Source: Thysanoteuthis rhombus (taxonomy: Eukaryota > Mollusca > Cephalopoda > Oegopsida > Thysanoteuthidae). From it: a stretch of 64,000 bases of DNA. Location: NCBI GenBank assembly GCA_963457665.1, contig OY735213.1, positions 55,930,293 through 55,994,292 on the forward strand. The letters are read 5' to 3'. Each line of letters opens with the position of its first letter. Position 1 is the stretch's first letter. The notes beneath the pieces are model-generated. The model had not been told where the DNA came from, made no database searches, and was given only the letters and a program-made list of their open reading frames with translations. The position numbers were made by a program, and so were the translations under genes. Of the stretch, positions 11,918 through 23,334 are shown one piece after another.

Positions 11918-12337
11918 AACCGTCAAAGTAGGTTTCTTGAGTTTTCAAGTCAGTCCAGTTGGCTATTCTTGTACAATGCATACAGGCCACATTAATGGAG
12001 CTAGAGGGCTGAAAAATTTGAACATTTATCCCTTATTGTGTCTTTTCGTTTGTTTTTTTCTAAATTCTCCCCCTAAAAATGTTTTTAGTGGGGCAGTTTA
12101 GTTTGCAACATAAATTTTTGTTGGATCAGTCCTTGGTTTGTACCCGCCTTTTCTTTTTTTTTTTTTTTTTTTTTTGAAAATCCAGACTTTTATGTGATTA
12201 CTGCCCAACAAAAGGCAAAAGAATAACTTATCCATTGATCAGCTCTTAATCCAATTTTTGTAGTTATCACACGTCTTGCTGCCAAAAGACATTGGTCATG
12301 AGATGGTTTCTATTGAATGACTAACCAGACCAGTTTT
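11918..12337 (+). repeat. Family A repeat
   Basis: A near-complete copy runs from aaaccgtcaaagtaggtttc to gactaaccagaccagttt. It carries gcatacaggccacattaatg, tactgcccaacaaaaggc and a long T-run. Confidence 0.75.
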
Positions 12338-12415
12338 CATGTTTTGTTTTTTCTCCCCTTTCTGCTTCTTTTCTTAATTTTTTTTTCCCTCTGTTTTCTT
12401 CTTTTTCCCCTCTAG

Positions 12416-12780
12416 AAATCTCTAACCAAAACTGTCAGCATCAACTTTGGTGTCTTCAGATTTTTTAGCGGGCCTCGCTGGTTATCTATCGCATGTTCTG
12501 GCCACATCAATGGAGGGTTCTTCCACAGGCCAAATTCACCTCAAAATAGGTTTTTAGTGGGGGGTCAAATATACACTGTACGTTTATGCTAAATTTGTAC
12601 GTTTATTTTTTGTGTGTGTGGTTGTGTCCATGTTCGTTTTTGTGGAAATTCAGATAACAAAATGTAGGAGGAGCAAATTATTCATTGATCACCCTTTTTT
12701 TTTTCCAATATTTTGATTGATCACCCAGCAAGGAATGCTACAAATAAACTGTTTTTATTGAGCGACTAACCAGACCTGTT
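12416..12780 (+). repeat. Family A repeat
   Basis: Begins ctaaccaaaactgtcagcat and ends gagcgactaaccagacctg. It lies about 80 bp from the previous copy in the same orientation, so the pair is nearly tandem. Confidence 0.75.
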
Positions 12781-13115
12781 TCCTCTTTGGTTTTTCACTT
12801 TTCTCTTATTTTCCTGTTTTTTTTCTATTTTTTTATTCTTCTCTTTTTTCCCCTTTTCTTCTTTCATTCCCTTTCTCTTTTTCTTTTGCTCTTTGGTTGA
12901 TTTTCTTTCTTTTAGATTTTTTTTTTTTTTTTTTGTCCCTTTGTAGATTTTTGGTTCATTTTCTGTTTTCTTTCATTACTTCAGGGGTTTTTCTTTCTTT
13001 TTTTTTCCCCCTTTGTTTCTTGTTTCTTCTTTTTTGCCTCTTTTCGTTTGTCGTTTCTTATCTCGCCTTTAGTATTTCTTATCGTTTTTTTTTATCTCTC
13101 CTGTTCCCCAGTTAA
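12781..13115 (+). repeat. Long pyrimidine-biased tract
   Basis: About 330 bases are almost entirely T and C on the plus strand, with runs of 15 or more T and TTCC/TTTC mixtures. It lies between family A copies. It opens a 72-codon frame of F, L and S that is a composition artefact and not a protein. Confidence 0.8.
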
Positions 13116-13544
13116 AGACTTGCACCTCATTCTTTTGTCCTGTTCAGAGAAAAGAATCTAGTACATTTGTTAATGGGTCGACAGAGATAGAGATCTGCAT
13201 ATCTCTATTGAGAGAGAGATGGAAGCAGATACTTTTTTTCCTTTTCTTTCTTTTTTTTTCTAATTTCATATTTATCTATTCTATCATATTTCCTGCCACG
13301 CAGAACAGTTCGTAATGCATCTACCTGATTTACGATTGTGTGGTCCTCTTGTGCTGCACGTTTTCCAATTCTCAAATTTCAAACCATTTTCCCCAAAAGT
13401 CTTTATCTTGTACATTTAGAAACATCTAAAGCAGATGTCTCAAAATCTTTTTCCTTTCATATATATTTACTTATATGCATAAAATCCTTTCTTCTTGATA
13501 TAAGCTCTCCAGGAATGTACTTTGTTTTCTATATTGGGAATTGT

Positions 13545-13862
13545 CTTCCAAAACTGTCACCATCGGTTTCTTTAGTTTTTAAGTTGGTCTGGCTGACTAT
13601 TTATGTATATATGTAAGTATCGAGCATACAGGCCACACCAATGCAGCTAGAGAGCTGAAAATTTAGATATTCAGTACTTCGTCTAGAAAAAGTGTTTTTA
13701 TCTTGTTTTTCAAAAGTCAACCCCTAAACAGGTTTTTAGAGAGAGGTTCAATTTACAATGTAAGTTTATGCTAAATAGATCTCTTTGTTCGTAACTTGCT
13801 GCATTCATACTTGTTTTTTGAAAATTCTAACTTTTATAGTGATCACTGACCAACTAAATGAT
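13545..13862 (+). repeat. Family A repeat, 3'-truncated
   Basis: Starts ttccaaaactgtcaccatcg and stops after gtgatcactgaccaactaaa, so the last quarter of the unit is missing. Confidence 0.7.
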
Positions 13863-14440
13863 GTCCTGAAGGGGCCACAATTTTATCATAGTATGCAACC
13901 CACACAGACATTACATTACTGAACAAGAAAGACGTGTAGGTGATCTGCTAATTCCAAGTTTTTCATTTGTCCTTGAATAATAAGGCAGTTTCTTGGATGC
14001 CTTGAACCATCATTTAGAACAGCTAAAAGTGACTTGATTTCTAAAAAAAAAAGGGGGGGGAGATAATTAGTATGCTTTACATTATAAGCCACCAAGTATT
14101 TTGAATAATAGTATTTTCATTTTTTGTTAATAACTCAATACGTAGTATAATTATACTGTGTATTTCAACATTGGCATGGGTGTTCTTGAAGGTATATTAC
14201 ATCCACACACACAGATGATATCGTCGATGCATAATATTGGTTTCAGTTGCACATTTAAACAGAATTATTCATGATAAGGCTTGTTAAAAAAAGACAACAC
14301 TTGAAATATAAATATAAATTATATAAAATGAATAATACTAATTCCTTTCTAAGTACTACTTTCACATTTCCTTAATGACTGATGATAGTCAAAAGATAAA
14401 GAACTACTAACTTTAGAATATATAATATATATATATATAT
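13863..14440. other. No recognised feature
   Basis: AT-rich DNA ending in a short AT microsatellite (about 14418-14440). No gene or element is recognised. Confidence 0.4.
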
Positions 14441-14550
14441 GATAAACTAAAGATTTGCTACACTAACACATTTTTGTTTCTGCCCTGTTTGGGCTTCTTC
14501 TGGACAGAAACATAAAACATGTTTGTGTAGCGAATCTTTACTTCATTATG
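14441..14550. repeat. Family E foldback repeat, copy 1
   Basis: The arms gataaactaaagatttgct and the inverse of tagcgaatctttacttcat pair across about 110 bp. The centre on the minus strand reads cagaagaagcccaaacaggg then cagaaac, equivalent to the centre of the second copy at 40288-40427. Flanking sequence (agagcacttcaggaaataaa) is also shared, inverted, beside that copy, so the full element is longer than the palindrome. Confidence 0.65.
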
Positions 14551-14675
14551 TTTTGAGCTCTACTCTAAATCAATTTAATGTTGAATGTATAGAGCACTTC
14601 AGGAAATAAACTCATCACACATCAGATATTGTATTATATTATATATATTATATTGTATTCCTGATTTGTGTTGTT

Positions 14676-14704
14676 TGTGTGTGTGTGTATATATATATAT
14701 ATAT
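14676..14704. repeat. GT/AT compound microsatellite
   Basis: (GT)n passes directly into (AT)n. A further AT tract lies at about 14815-14833. Confidence 0.9.
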
Positions 14705-15544
14705 GGTTTCGATCCTACCTCGTGGTACTGGATGGGATATTGGATAGTCTATAGCCACACTGAAGAGTTCTAATATGACAAAACAGTTGCCTGTGGATGA
14801 CACAATTATAAATTTATATATATATATATATAAGAGAAAGAGAGAGAATAGTATCTATAGATCAATAGATGTTAGAAATGGAATGCCCAATTTCAGCCAT
14901 ATTTTGACAATTCTAGCAAATTTTAGTCATTCAAAATGGCTGTTCAAAAATTTCAAGAATGTGCGTTTTTCCAAGGATCGATTAGTTTTCTCTAACTATT
15001 AAATAGAAATTAACACATTTCTGCTTTTTTCTATACCCTTAAAAATTCTGGTATTATGCATCTTAATGTGTTAGTGTACCTGATAAAAGGTAAGGTTATT
15101 GTCATAACAAAAATGCCTTCTTCCAATCTGTTTCTCTGACACCGCCAAGTTGATAATGTTAAACAGCTGAGAGTATGTTTGGTTGCGTCTTCCAAGGAAT
15201 CTCATTATGTCTAGCATATACAGACTAAGTGGAGAGGGATGTTGGTCATGTGGTGTGAAATAAAACAAAAAAACCCAAGTATTTGCATTATAAAAACACT
15301 AATGAAAGGAAGAGAGGGAGCTGTTAATTTGCATCCGACCACTTCGAGTGATAACCTATCATTTCAGTGTGTTTGCTCACTGGATTAGTACTTAATTGCC
15401 AACATCTGGACTCGGAACTTTTTCTGATATCCGATCTTTTATTGCATTTGCCTCGTGTGTACTTACCTCGACTGTTTTTTACTGGCCGCACCATCAGAAT
15501 TCATCGTCAATGATGATGGTATATTGATAGCTTTAATAAAAAAA

Positions 15545-16115
15545 AATATCCAGTACCTCCCATAAATGAATCACCGTAGCTCTGCATGTACCAGAACTAA
15601 TTATTCAAAAAGAAATATCTAAAATTATTTGGGGGAAAAAAAAAAAATAGATTTCATATATGAGATTATTTGAAAAATACTAGCACTAGATTTGGACATT
15701 GTTGATCCCTAAATGATTATGGAGACCAAAAAAAAAAGCATGTTTTTGAAAAGAAAAAAAAACAAACTATTTTAAAAGTTGCCTAGTGGTGTACTCATGC
15801 AGATTTTTAAGGTTGTTTCCCCAGATATGTAACCATTGGAGAATAGATATGGTCAGAATAAATTCTATTCATGATATCATAGCATTTTCCTAGAGATTCT
15901 AGTTATTATTAATAAACTTATCAAAATAAGGCCCCAAAATTGTCAGAAAAGCTTTTTTCAAAAATTTTTTTAAAAAGTTTTTAGAAACAGTTTAGTGGAG
16001 TGCTGATGCCAATTTTCAAGCCTGTGGACAAAACGGTATGTCCAGAAGCATTCAAACACACACGCACACAAAAAGGGGATAGAACTCTCCCCAACCTTTA
16101 GTGGCTACGGTAGTT
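15545..16115 (+). repeat. Family C repeat with terminal inverted repeats, expanded copy
   Basis: Opens with tgaatcaccgtagctctgc and closes with tggctacggtagttc, the inverted counterpart. Shared internal phrases are taccagaactaattat, acattgttgatcccta, gtggtgtactcatgca and attttcaagcctgtgg. The copy is longer than the others (about 290-390 bp) because the central part seems duplicated around 15840-15990. No open frame is kept. The ends and lack of coding suggest a non-autonomous DNA transposon. Confidence 0.65.
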
Positions 16116-16359
16116 CAAATTTAGTTTTTGTATACTTGGAAACATTAGCATCCGTTGTATTTGTCTTATGCATTTATCATTAGTTTCTTTCTGGTGATGA
16201 ATGAGAGTTCCTGTAAAAGCAACGTTCTAATTGAATAATGGAAAATCCACTCGTTTGTTTATTTTTTCTGTCTGTCTTGCAGAAGAACGGATTAAATTAC
16301 CGATTCTCAGACTTTAACCATTGGAATTCCTCCGTTGTTCACCCGATGAAGTTGGAAGT

Positions 16360-16615
16360 GGTGCTTGCATTCACTCATGTCTGTCCATCCCTCCATACAA
16401 TATCTCTAAAAGTTCTCTATGGATTCCAAAGAAATTTTGTGGAAGGTTGGGTCATGGGTCAAGAGAGAATTGTTTCCGCTTAGGATTTATTTTTTTCATA
16501 TATAAACAAAAAGTAAACAATAGTCCATGAAAACTATACATGAACTGATCTCTATTCACTTTTTAGTGTATGGTGTTGATAGGTATGCACTCTCTGAGTG
16601 CTTTTTAGTTTCTTA
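16360..16615 (+). repeat. Family B dispersed repeat
   Basis: Contains tacaatatctctaaaagttc and aaattttgtggaaggttggg, and closes with ggtatgcactctctgagtgc, the family B end. Confidence 0.6.
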
Positions 16616-16706
16616 TGCTACTATTATAACTTGATCATCAATGTTTATCTGCCTCTATCCTGTGCCACATAAGCTTTGTCCTCATTCATCACTTTGTGAA
16701 AACAAT

Positions 16707-16890
16707 TGCTTCCTTTCCTGTTTTAAAATGTTCACTGTTTCAGAGGGTTTCGATTAGTATTTTCAGGGTTTTTCATTGTTGGGGTTAATATTTGTCAGGA
16801 TTAATGTTGGGATTCGTCTGTCATTAGCATCTGTTAATCAGCAGCTGGAATCGTGGCCATTTCAAAATGGGAAAGATAACGATTGCTGAT
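16707..16890 (+). repeat. Family K repeat, copy 1
   Basis: Shares with 27605-27782 an internal gggttagt/ggttaatat series, a cagctggaatcgtggccat end and a tttcaaaatggga terminus. The left end is more decayed. It is probably a small terminal-inverted-repeat element. Confidence 0.45.
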
Positions 16891-16984
16891 GAAGTAACTT
16901 CTAGAATACATTACCTGTCTTGATTTTTATTTATCTGAAAAATCAAAGAATCAGATAAATGAGTTGAGGTTCCTTGAAAGTCCG

Positions 16985-17180
16985 GAGATGTGAGGTGCCT
17001 AACAGTTAATGGCTCAGAAGGGAATCGATAGAGTTCAAACTCCGACTGGGACAGTTTGCATTCACTTTGCACTAATGCCTTTGGGAATGGCATGAATCCA
17101 CTTCTCCCTCCAGCTATGAAAAAACTCTAAGGTAGTTGGTTCCCTTCAGCCCTGTATGGCAGTACATCTTGGGCATCAGG
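16985..17180 (+). mobile_element. tRNA-derived SINE-like element
   Basis: An A-box-like ggtgcctaacagttaatgg is followed 27 bases later by a B-box-like gagttcaaactccgact, the spacing seen in tRNA-derived promoters for RNA polymerase III. The body cactttgcactaatgccttt matches copies at about 8.3 and 51.3 kb. It is not a functional tRNA, as no cloverleaf pairing is visible. Confidence 0.6.
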
Positions 17181-17319
17181 CTATCATTTTGGCCACGCAA
17201 AAACCCACAATTGCAACAAACATTGATAGTTTGAGAAATGGGAGTAAAGTCATTGTTTAATGTGCCTTGCAAAGCATTTTTCCTTTTTTGCTTGCTCCCT
17301 GAAAATATCGGCTCCACCA

Positions 17320-17950
17320 TTCATCCTCTCTTTAAACTATGATGCAAGAAGTTAAAATGGAGTGCAAAAATGTTTGAGGCATTTTACCAGGATACATAGG
17401 AGAAGCAGTTATTCATAGATTAATAGATTGCTTTTTCCTTAATGAACTACAGCTTCTTGGCAAAATATTTGACACGAAGATAAATCTGCTCTTTAGTCAC
17501 TATGAACTCATTGAGGCCCATTTATTTTTCTTCCACTTTGACAAACAGATGGCAGAGTAGTTCAGTTTGGGCACTAAACAAAATGGTGGGTTAGAATATG
17601 AACCTCTTTACTTCTAGGTATCTGAAAATGAAAAGGTGGTATTAAAAATGACCCACCTAACAAATAACACTTCAAAAGTGGGATTTGGTTTATTTGGACC
17701 CTCCCCTCGTTAATGTTTCACAATGTTTTGGCTTTCTTCGAGTGTCTGTTGTGTTCTGGAATGTTGAATCTGATTCTGGGGAGCTTATGCATCCCCCCAC
17801 AAAAAACGAGTCACAAAAAAACAGAGATGCAAAAACCAGACAACATGTATATGAGGGGATATACATGCTCCCCTGAAACTAGATTCAACATTCAACACAA
17901 GGAAGGCCTAAGGTTACACAAATGGAATGTTGTGAAAAATAAACCAAGAC
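17320..17950. other. No recognised feature
   Basis: No repeat family or coding motif was recognised. A short inverted pair is visible: gttctggaatgttgaatct near 17752 and agattcaacattcaacac near 17881. Confidence 0.4.
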
Positions 17951-17954
17951 AATG

Positions 17955-18620
17955 AAAACCAATCTGGTTAGTCACTCAATAGAAACAGTCATGTGAACAA
18001 TGATTTTCGACCACAGTGGTGATCAATTAAGAAATTAGAAAAGGACTGATCAATAAATCAGTTATTTCTCCCCCTTTTTGTTGGGCAATAATCACGAGAA
18101 TGTATGAATTTTCAAAAAAAAAACAAACAAGCAGGCACAAACCAGTGACCAATTAATCATGATTTCAACTTGCAAATTGACCCCCCCCCCTGCTGAAAAC
18201 TTGTTTAAGAGGTGAATTTTAGATGAACAAAAAAGTTTTTTTTGTAAACATGAGGGGTTAATGTTTACATTTTCAGCCTTCTAGCTTGTACATGGATATC
18301 CCATACATACATACATCATAGCCAGCTTAAATAATACCTTTAACTCCTCTCCAATTCCAATTGGCGGCCTAGTTTGTTTATATACTGTTAGTTTCAGAAT
18401 TATTTGTATTTTTTTTACATACTTCTACATATTATTTGTGTTGTTCCTTTGTCAACATTATGATATATGAATTGATATTAGTGTTCAACTGTATGATAGT
18501 TTGCAAATTGTTATTTCTCCAAGTTTTTGCTTGGACTGATTAACTTTTACAACAGCCAGCCAGACCAGCCTAGAAACTGAAGAAATATATGTAGTCAGTT
18601 TTGGTTTATGGTTTCTAACA
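17955..18620 (-). repeat. Family A repeat, minus strand, interrupted
   Basis: The minus-strand unit runs from ggttagtcactcaatagaaa (its 3' end) to gccagctta at about 18330. It resumes at gccagccagaccagcc (18555) and finishes with gtcagttttggttta. The 227 bases between are not family A. The 7-bp word agccagc occurs on both sides (18320-18326 and 18554-18560), which would fit a target duplication. The motif is itself repetitive in family A, so the insertion call is tentative. Confidence 0.65.
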
Positions 18621-18734
18621 ATACGGATAAACCACATTCGATGATTAATTTTCAAGAATTCTCTCAATAGATTATTTCCTTGTTATTCTTTTTATGTTCA
18701 GCTTGAGTATATTCATTGTAGAAATTGGCGAATT

Positions 18735-18770
18735 CCCATCCTGAAAGGTGAGGCTCAGGATGGGTTTTTT
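18735..18770 (+). other. Perfect 10-bp hairpin followed by six T
   Basis: cccatcctga and tcaggatggg pair perfectly around a 10-base loop and are followed directly by TTTTTT. It looks like a bacterial intrinsic terminator. In this eukaryotic context it is more likely a chance or repeat-derived hairpin, although a T-run can end polymerase III transcripts. Confidence 0.4.
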
Positions 18771-19304
18771 CTATGGAAACTGAGGTGCAGTTCTCGAGAA
18801 CTTAACACCATTTTCTTTTCACATATGTATTGAATCTTTTTTCTTTTACCAAAATTTCTTTTCTGAGATGTACACTCCCCCATAGTGTTAAAAGTTCACA
18901 GATTTAATTGGAATGGAATTGGCAATTCTCCAGTCGTCTTCATCAGGTGTGGTATGGAACAGGATAACTCCGATTTCACACCCTACCACTTAATCCAACC
19001 AATTGTCCAAGATTTGCAGAAGATAACTCTTCAATTAATAATCCTTATCTTCAACAGTCATCCTAAAATCCAAACTTACTATCCAGCGCCAGTCAGGATT
19101 ATAGGCAACCTTGAATCTTTTTGTATAACCTGTGCAATATCTTCAAAAATAGATGGAAATCTACAAAATCTTTATCATCAGAATATCTTAAAAGGATGTC
19201 CAAAGTAATTTAACAAAAAAAAACAATCTCTATTCTTTAACTCGCACACAGTAATTGCAAAGAAGAAATAGAAAACATTACCTGAACTGTGATATTGGCA
19301 TCCT

Positions 19305-19650
19305 CCCTTGATATTTTATTGCACACTCCTTGGCAATGATGACTGCCTCCAAACATTTCATGAAGCCATCTACAAGCTTCTTGCACCTGTCAGCTGGTAG
19401 TTTCTCCCTATCTGTCTTAGAAGTTTGTTCAAGCTCTTGAAAGTTTGCCGGATGGCTAGTTTATAACAGTTAATTTTCCTTGTCAACCATTCTTGTGTTC
19501 TTTTGGTTTTTCCATTGTAGCACCCATGATCTTCAGACCATTTTTTTTCACACTAGATAGCACATTTTGCTCTAAAATCCCTTGGTAACCTTTTGATTTT
19601 GTGATTCCTTTGATATGGTCATGACTTCCAGTACCAAAGGCAGTTCCACA
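19305..19650 (-). pseudogene. Tc1-like transposase relic (C-terminal part)
   Basis: Read on the minus strand, fragments in shifting frames match the Tc1 family layout. First comes a GTG..HDHIKGITKSKGYQ-like segment, then GILEQNVLSSVKKNGLK. A stretch equivalent to the 'DNDPKH' catalytic area is lost or scrambled. The C-terminal LPADRCKKLVDGFMKCLEAV with IIAKECAIKY follows, close to the usual Tc1 ending. Stops and frameshifts throughout make it non-functional. The terminal repeats were not located; the element may extend toward 19200 and 19700. Confidence 0.7.
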
Positions 19651-19699
19651 ACACCATGATTAGCATTTAAATCTAATGCTTAAGAGGCATAATTGATTA

Positions 19700-20685
19700 A
19701 CTTTTTTTTTTCTACATATAATATTAAAAAGTATAAAAATAACAATACAAATATAATCTCAATATTGTATAGTATAGAACATCATGATTTTTATGTGTCT
19801 TAACAACATCCAACCAATGTACTTTTTAAATTTCTTAGACATTATAAACTCCTATTCTGCATAATAGAATAGAATCTAAAATCAAAATAGAAATATGAGT
19901 TTATAATAGTTCATAAAAAAGCATCTTATTATTGAGTAATTGACTGGTCCTCAAGATCATTACTACTGAGTAATGAGATCTATCTTTATTAGGTACCCCA
20001 TACTTGTGGCCTTGTGCAGAAACTAAACCACACTCAGTAGATAGATATGATAGTAGAGCAATTTATAAAAATGTACCTTATTTTCATCATATTTTGTTTG
20101 TATTTTTGTGTTATTACAATTTGAATTGTAAATTCTATTTTGGCCAAATAATATTCGGGCATCTTTTTTCATCAAACTCTTATTATTGAGTTTTGACTTT
20201 ATCTTTGTATGTAACCGGAATGACCAGACCAAAAACCGTGACACAATGCACAAATAACAGTGACAAATTGATGCATGCAAAAACTGATGACAAATTTCCT
20301 CCCACTTCTAAAGTCCAAATGAGATTGATTTGTTTAGCTAAAGTTTGCAAATCCCATTTACAGGAACTATTAATAAAGGAGTTGAAATGGGATACATTGT
20401 TTTGGGATATTATTGTTAGGAGAAATTAATTCTGTTTTGTTTACCTTTTAGATTTTAATGAACCAAGGGAGTTTGATTCAAGCTTGTTCTTTCTATTTTT
20501 TTTCTTTCTGCTAAGTTTGGTTAACTCATTATCTGCAGCAGGAGTTGCTCAGTTGCCACATTCTGAATGCAGCAGTAACATTGATTATGCAGTGTGGTGT
20601 AAAATTAGCTGAGCAGGTTGTTTTCTCTGTAAACAATGGACCTTTCCACTTGAAATTACAGATAGAAACATTGTAACAAAAGATA
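19700..20685. other. No recognised feature
   Basis: AT-rich DNA with short unremarkable frames. No family members were recognised. Confidence 0.4.
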
Positions 20686-20689
20686 TGTT

Positions 20690-20940
20690 AAATCTCGGCC
20701 TTCAAATGGTATTCTGTTTTTGACAAATAAAAATTTGGCACTGCAAAAATAGCTACGTTAGTTGGGATGTGCTTAAAACTTTTGGCCATTTTTTGACAAT
20801 TTTTAGAACCTTTTTGATGTATTTTAGTGTTCATTTGGCTATTTTTTAATTTAGTGCTTTTTAGCAAAGTGATGTGAATATATTTTTTTGAGTTCCCAAC
20901 ACTTAAGCTTCTTGTCAATTTTTTCTACTAACACCCATGT
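20690..20940 (+). repeat. Family D repeat, long version
   Basis: Shares with 50165-50440 the block gacaaataaaaatttggca, the cluster of TTTTTGGCCATTTTT-like phrases, and the end tactaacacccatgta (compare ctgacaccctgtat at the other copy). It is probably a non-autonomous DNA element. Confidence 0.55.
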
Positions 20941-20944
20941 ATTT

Positions 20945-22020
20945 GCAATTGTGTCAATTGAAATATCAGTCATTTGTAGGTAATGGGTTAAAACTTAATC
21001 AAAGTTGTGTAATGGCCAACTGTTATTCTGAGCCATCATCACTTCCATTTTGCCTTCTTCCTGTTACATAACTTTAATATGTATTAAATGTATTCTTGAT
21101 AGCCTGATGTAGAATTAGGAAGTGCAACTATGATTTAACTCTTTATAATGTTGGCCCTATAGGAACTCTCAGAGTAAAGGGTATGAAATAATTTTCTCAT
21201 ATTACATATGAGATGATGAGTGATAAATGAGTCGACATTTTTTTTAACTAAAATTAAAACTTACTTTATAACATTCAACTTGTTTTCTCCTTAGCAGATT
21301 TTATAAACAACAAATATATTTCATCTTGTTAGAGCATTATCAATGTCCAGTTGACAAATGCATCCAGATTTTATAAATCAGAAAATTTTTCAAGAGACTG
21401 AATGTCAATAAATGCCAGTCTTGGAACATTAACAACAACCCAAGTCGTCGTGATCAGGAACAAAAACATGATCTTTGACTCTCAAAATTCCATTACTTCT
21501 GGTAATATCATTTGAGCATTATTGATAGAGGATCCCAGCTTGACCATCCAGTGGTCTTCACACTAGTCTACATTTTTGGTATTGCATTCTTCCAAAAGCG
21601 CTCCTAAAATGGGTTCCTTGTTTGTCTGGTGTATGTAGCACTGCACTGGGTTATTATAGGATGCTTTTATCATTAGCATTTTGTTGACAAATATTTGAGT
21701 GCTTTTTGTTTGCTTACCTGAACCAAAATATTGTCATAGTATACTTCTATGATTCTGTAACTTAATTTTTGCTCATGTTTTTTCAATATTTACTCATCAT
21801 TAGGTAAACAGTTTATGGCATTCTTAAATTTATCAAATATGTTTTATCATGCTAAGGTAATTTCGAGAACGCGAACAGAGTCTAGATAAATGACATTTAA
21901 ATAGCCATTTTGGTTGGGTTTTTTTTTTTTTAGTTTATTGATAAACCTTTTGGATATTTTCAATGGCATCAGATTTTAAGGGTTTTAATTATATGATTTT
22001 GATATATATTAAGATATACA
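20945..22020. other. No recognised feature
   Basis: I see no gene or repeat that I can name. Several oligo-T and oligo-A runs occur. Confidence 0.4.
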
Positions 22021-22023
22021 TAT

Positions 22024-22412
22024 GTGTATGGTTTCAAAATGTGATAAGCACCATTTAAAAAATAGATTTGTTTAATTAAATAAAAAAATCAAATTCTCAA
22101 TTTGAATTTTTCATTTTATTAAAATCTTATAGACTACATATATGTTGATGAAAATGACAATTGGACAGTGGAGAGAAAAACAAGTTTGGTGTTAAAAAAA
22201 AAAAAGATTTAGGTGTTACATCTCGAATTTTTTTTAATTTGAGATTGTCATTTTCACCATTCTTTCAGATCCCTTCACATCCACAATACAAGCAGACTAC
22301 ATTCATATAAAAAGATTGTAATAAGATGAAAAAAATTCAAATCCAGAATTTGATTTTTAATTTAATTGAGCATTTATTTTCAAATGGCGCGTATCACATT
22401 TCATAACCACAC
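22024..22412. repeat. Family J element: long terminal inverted repeats
   Basis: The left arm (22024-22133) and right arm (22309-22412) are reverse complements over about 105 bases with scattered mismatches. Both contain a saaattctSaatttgaattttt core and a CATTTTGAAACCAT / TTTCATAACCAC end. The middle 175 bases are unique. The structure is that of a miniature or foldback DNA element. A solo arm at 31846-31955 shows that the sequence is dispersed. Confidence 0.7.
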
Positions 22413-22429
22413 TCTTCATGTATGTGTTT

Positions 22430-23120
22430 ATGTTTCTCAGCTTTGCCTTCATTTGATATAGTTTTGTATTAGATTGTTTTTAGCTACATCTATACTACAG
22501 TATTAAATATTCCTTCAGAAAAAGCAACTTTCAACAATAATTCAAAATGCCTATAGAGTAAGTGTGATATTATCAGCAAGATGATGTTTTATTTACACTA
22601 AATCATACCTAACTTCCCGAGATCCCTTAAATCTGTAGAAGGACTGTGCCTGAAGAAAGCCAACACAGATGTCTGGCAGAGGCAGCACACCAAATAGACT
22701 ATCCTTAATTGAAACATTACAAAAAAGAAACAAATGTTAGATAACAAAAAAATGAAACATTTGCCAACATAATAAATCATAATTGTGTCGGGCATTAAAA
22801 GCAGCCATTTTGAACATTCAGGAAATGTGTTAAAACTGATGGATAAAACTGATGTTTTACATTATTGTGCTCGAGTTTTCTTTTGATTGTTTTTTTTCTC
22901 CTCTTTTATTTTCAATTTAATATCTTACCATTTATTTATTTTACTGTTTTTTCATCTTTATCCTTTTGTATCCTTTTTTTTCTTTTTTTTTTACTCATTA
23001 TTTTTTTAGGTATCATTCTCAAGTTAAAAATAGGCTATTAAAAGTTATTTTTTATGCTAACTAGCAGTCATAGCTTTGGTTGTTTTTTCATATTCTTTCT
23101 TTCTTTCTTTTTGCTGTAAA
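22430..23120. other. No recognised feature
   Basis: Contains T-rich tracts near 22880-23010 and a short TTCT tract at about 23097-23112. No coding motif or known family is seen. Confidence 0.4.
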
Positions 23121-23122
23121 AC

Positions 23123-23331
23123 CCTTCAAAACAAACCTTGAGAGCTAAAAGTTGAATATGTTGTTGCTTAGATATGGAGCTTTCCTAGTATCAGATGACA
23201 ATCGAAGTGTACATAAATAATCAAATGATCAAATGAAATTAAAAAAGTTTACATAGAACATACCTTTCATTTAAAGCTCTATGTCTAAGCTACAACATAA
23301 AATTCTAGCTCTCTAGGATTGTTTTTAGAGG
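23123..23331. repeat. Inverted repeat with 60-bp arms
   Basis: The left arm 23123-23183 (contains cttgagagctaaaagttgaa) and right arm 23273-23331 (contains ttctagctctctaggattg) are reverse complements with modest decay. They flank an 89-base centre. No other copy was found in the window. It may be a miniature DNA element. Confidence 0.55.
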
Positions 23332-23334
23332 TTT

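Noticed and set aside
12897..13115. 72-codon open frame rich in F, L and S
   Set aside because: It is the translation of a T/C tract, with no complexity and no start context.
18735..18770. Bacterial-type terminator
   Set aside because: The surrounding DNA is plainly eukaryotic and no gene ends here. It is listed only as a hairpin.
18885..19208. 107-codon frame beside the Tc1 relic
   Set aside because: It lies on the opposite strand, has no recognised motif, and may be the untranslated end of the Tc1 element or unrelated sequence.
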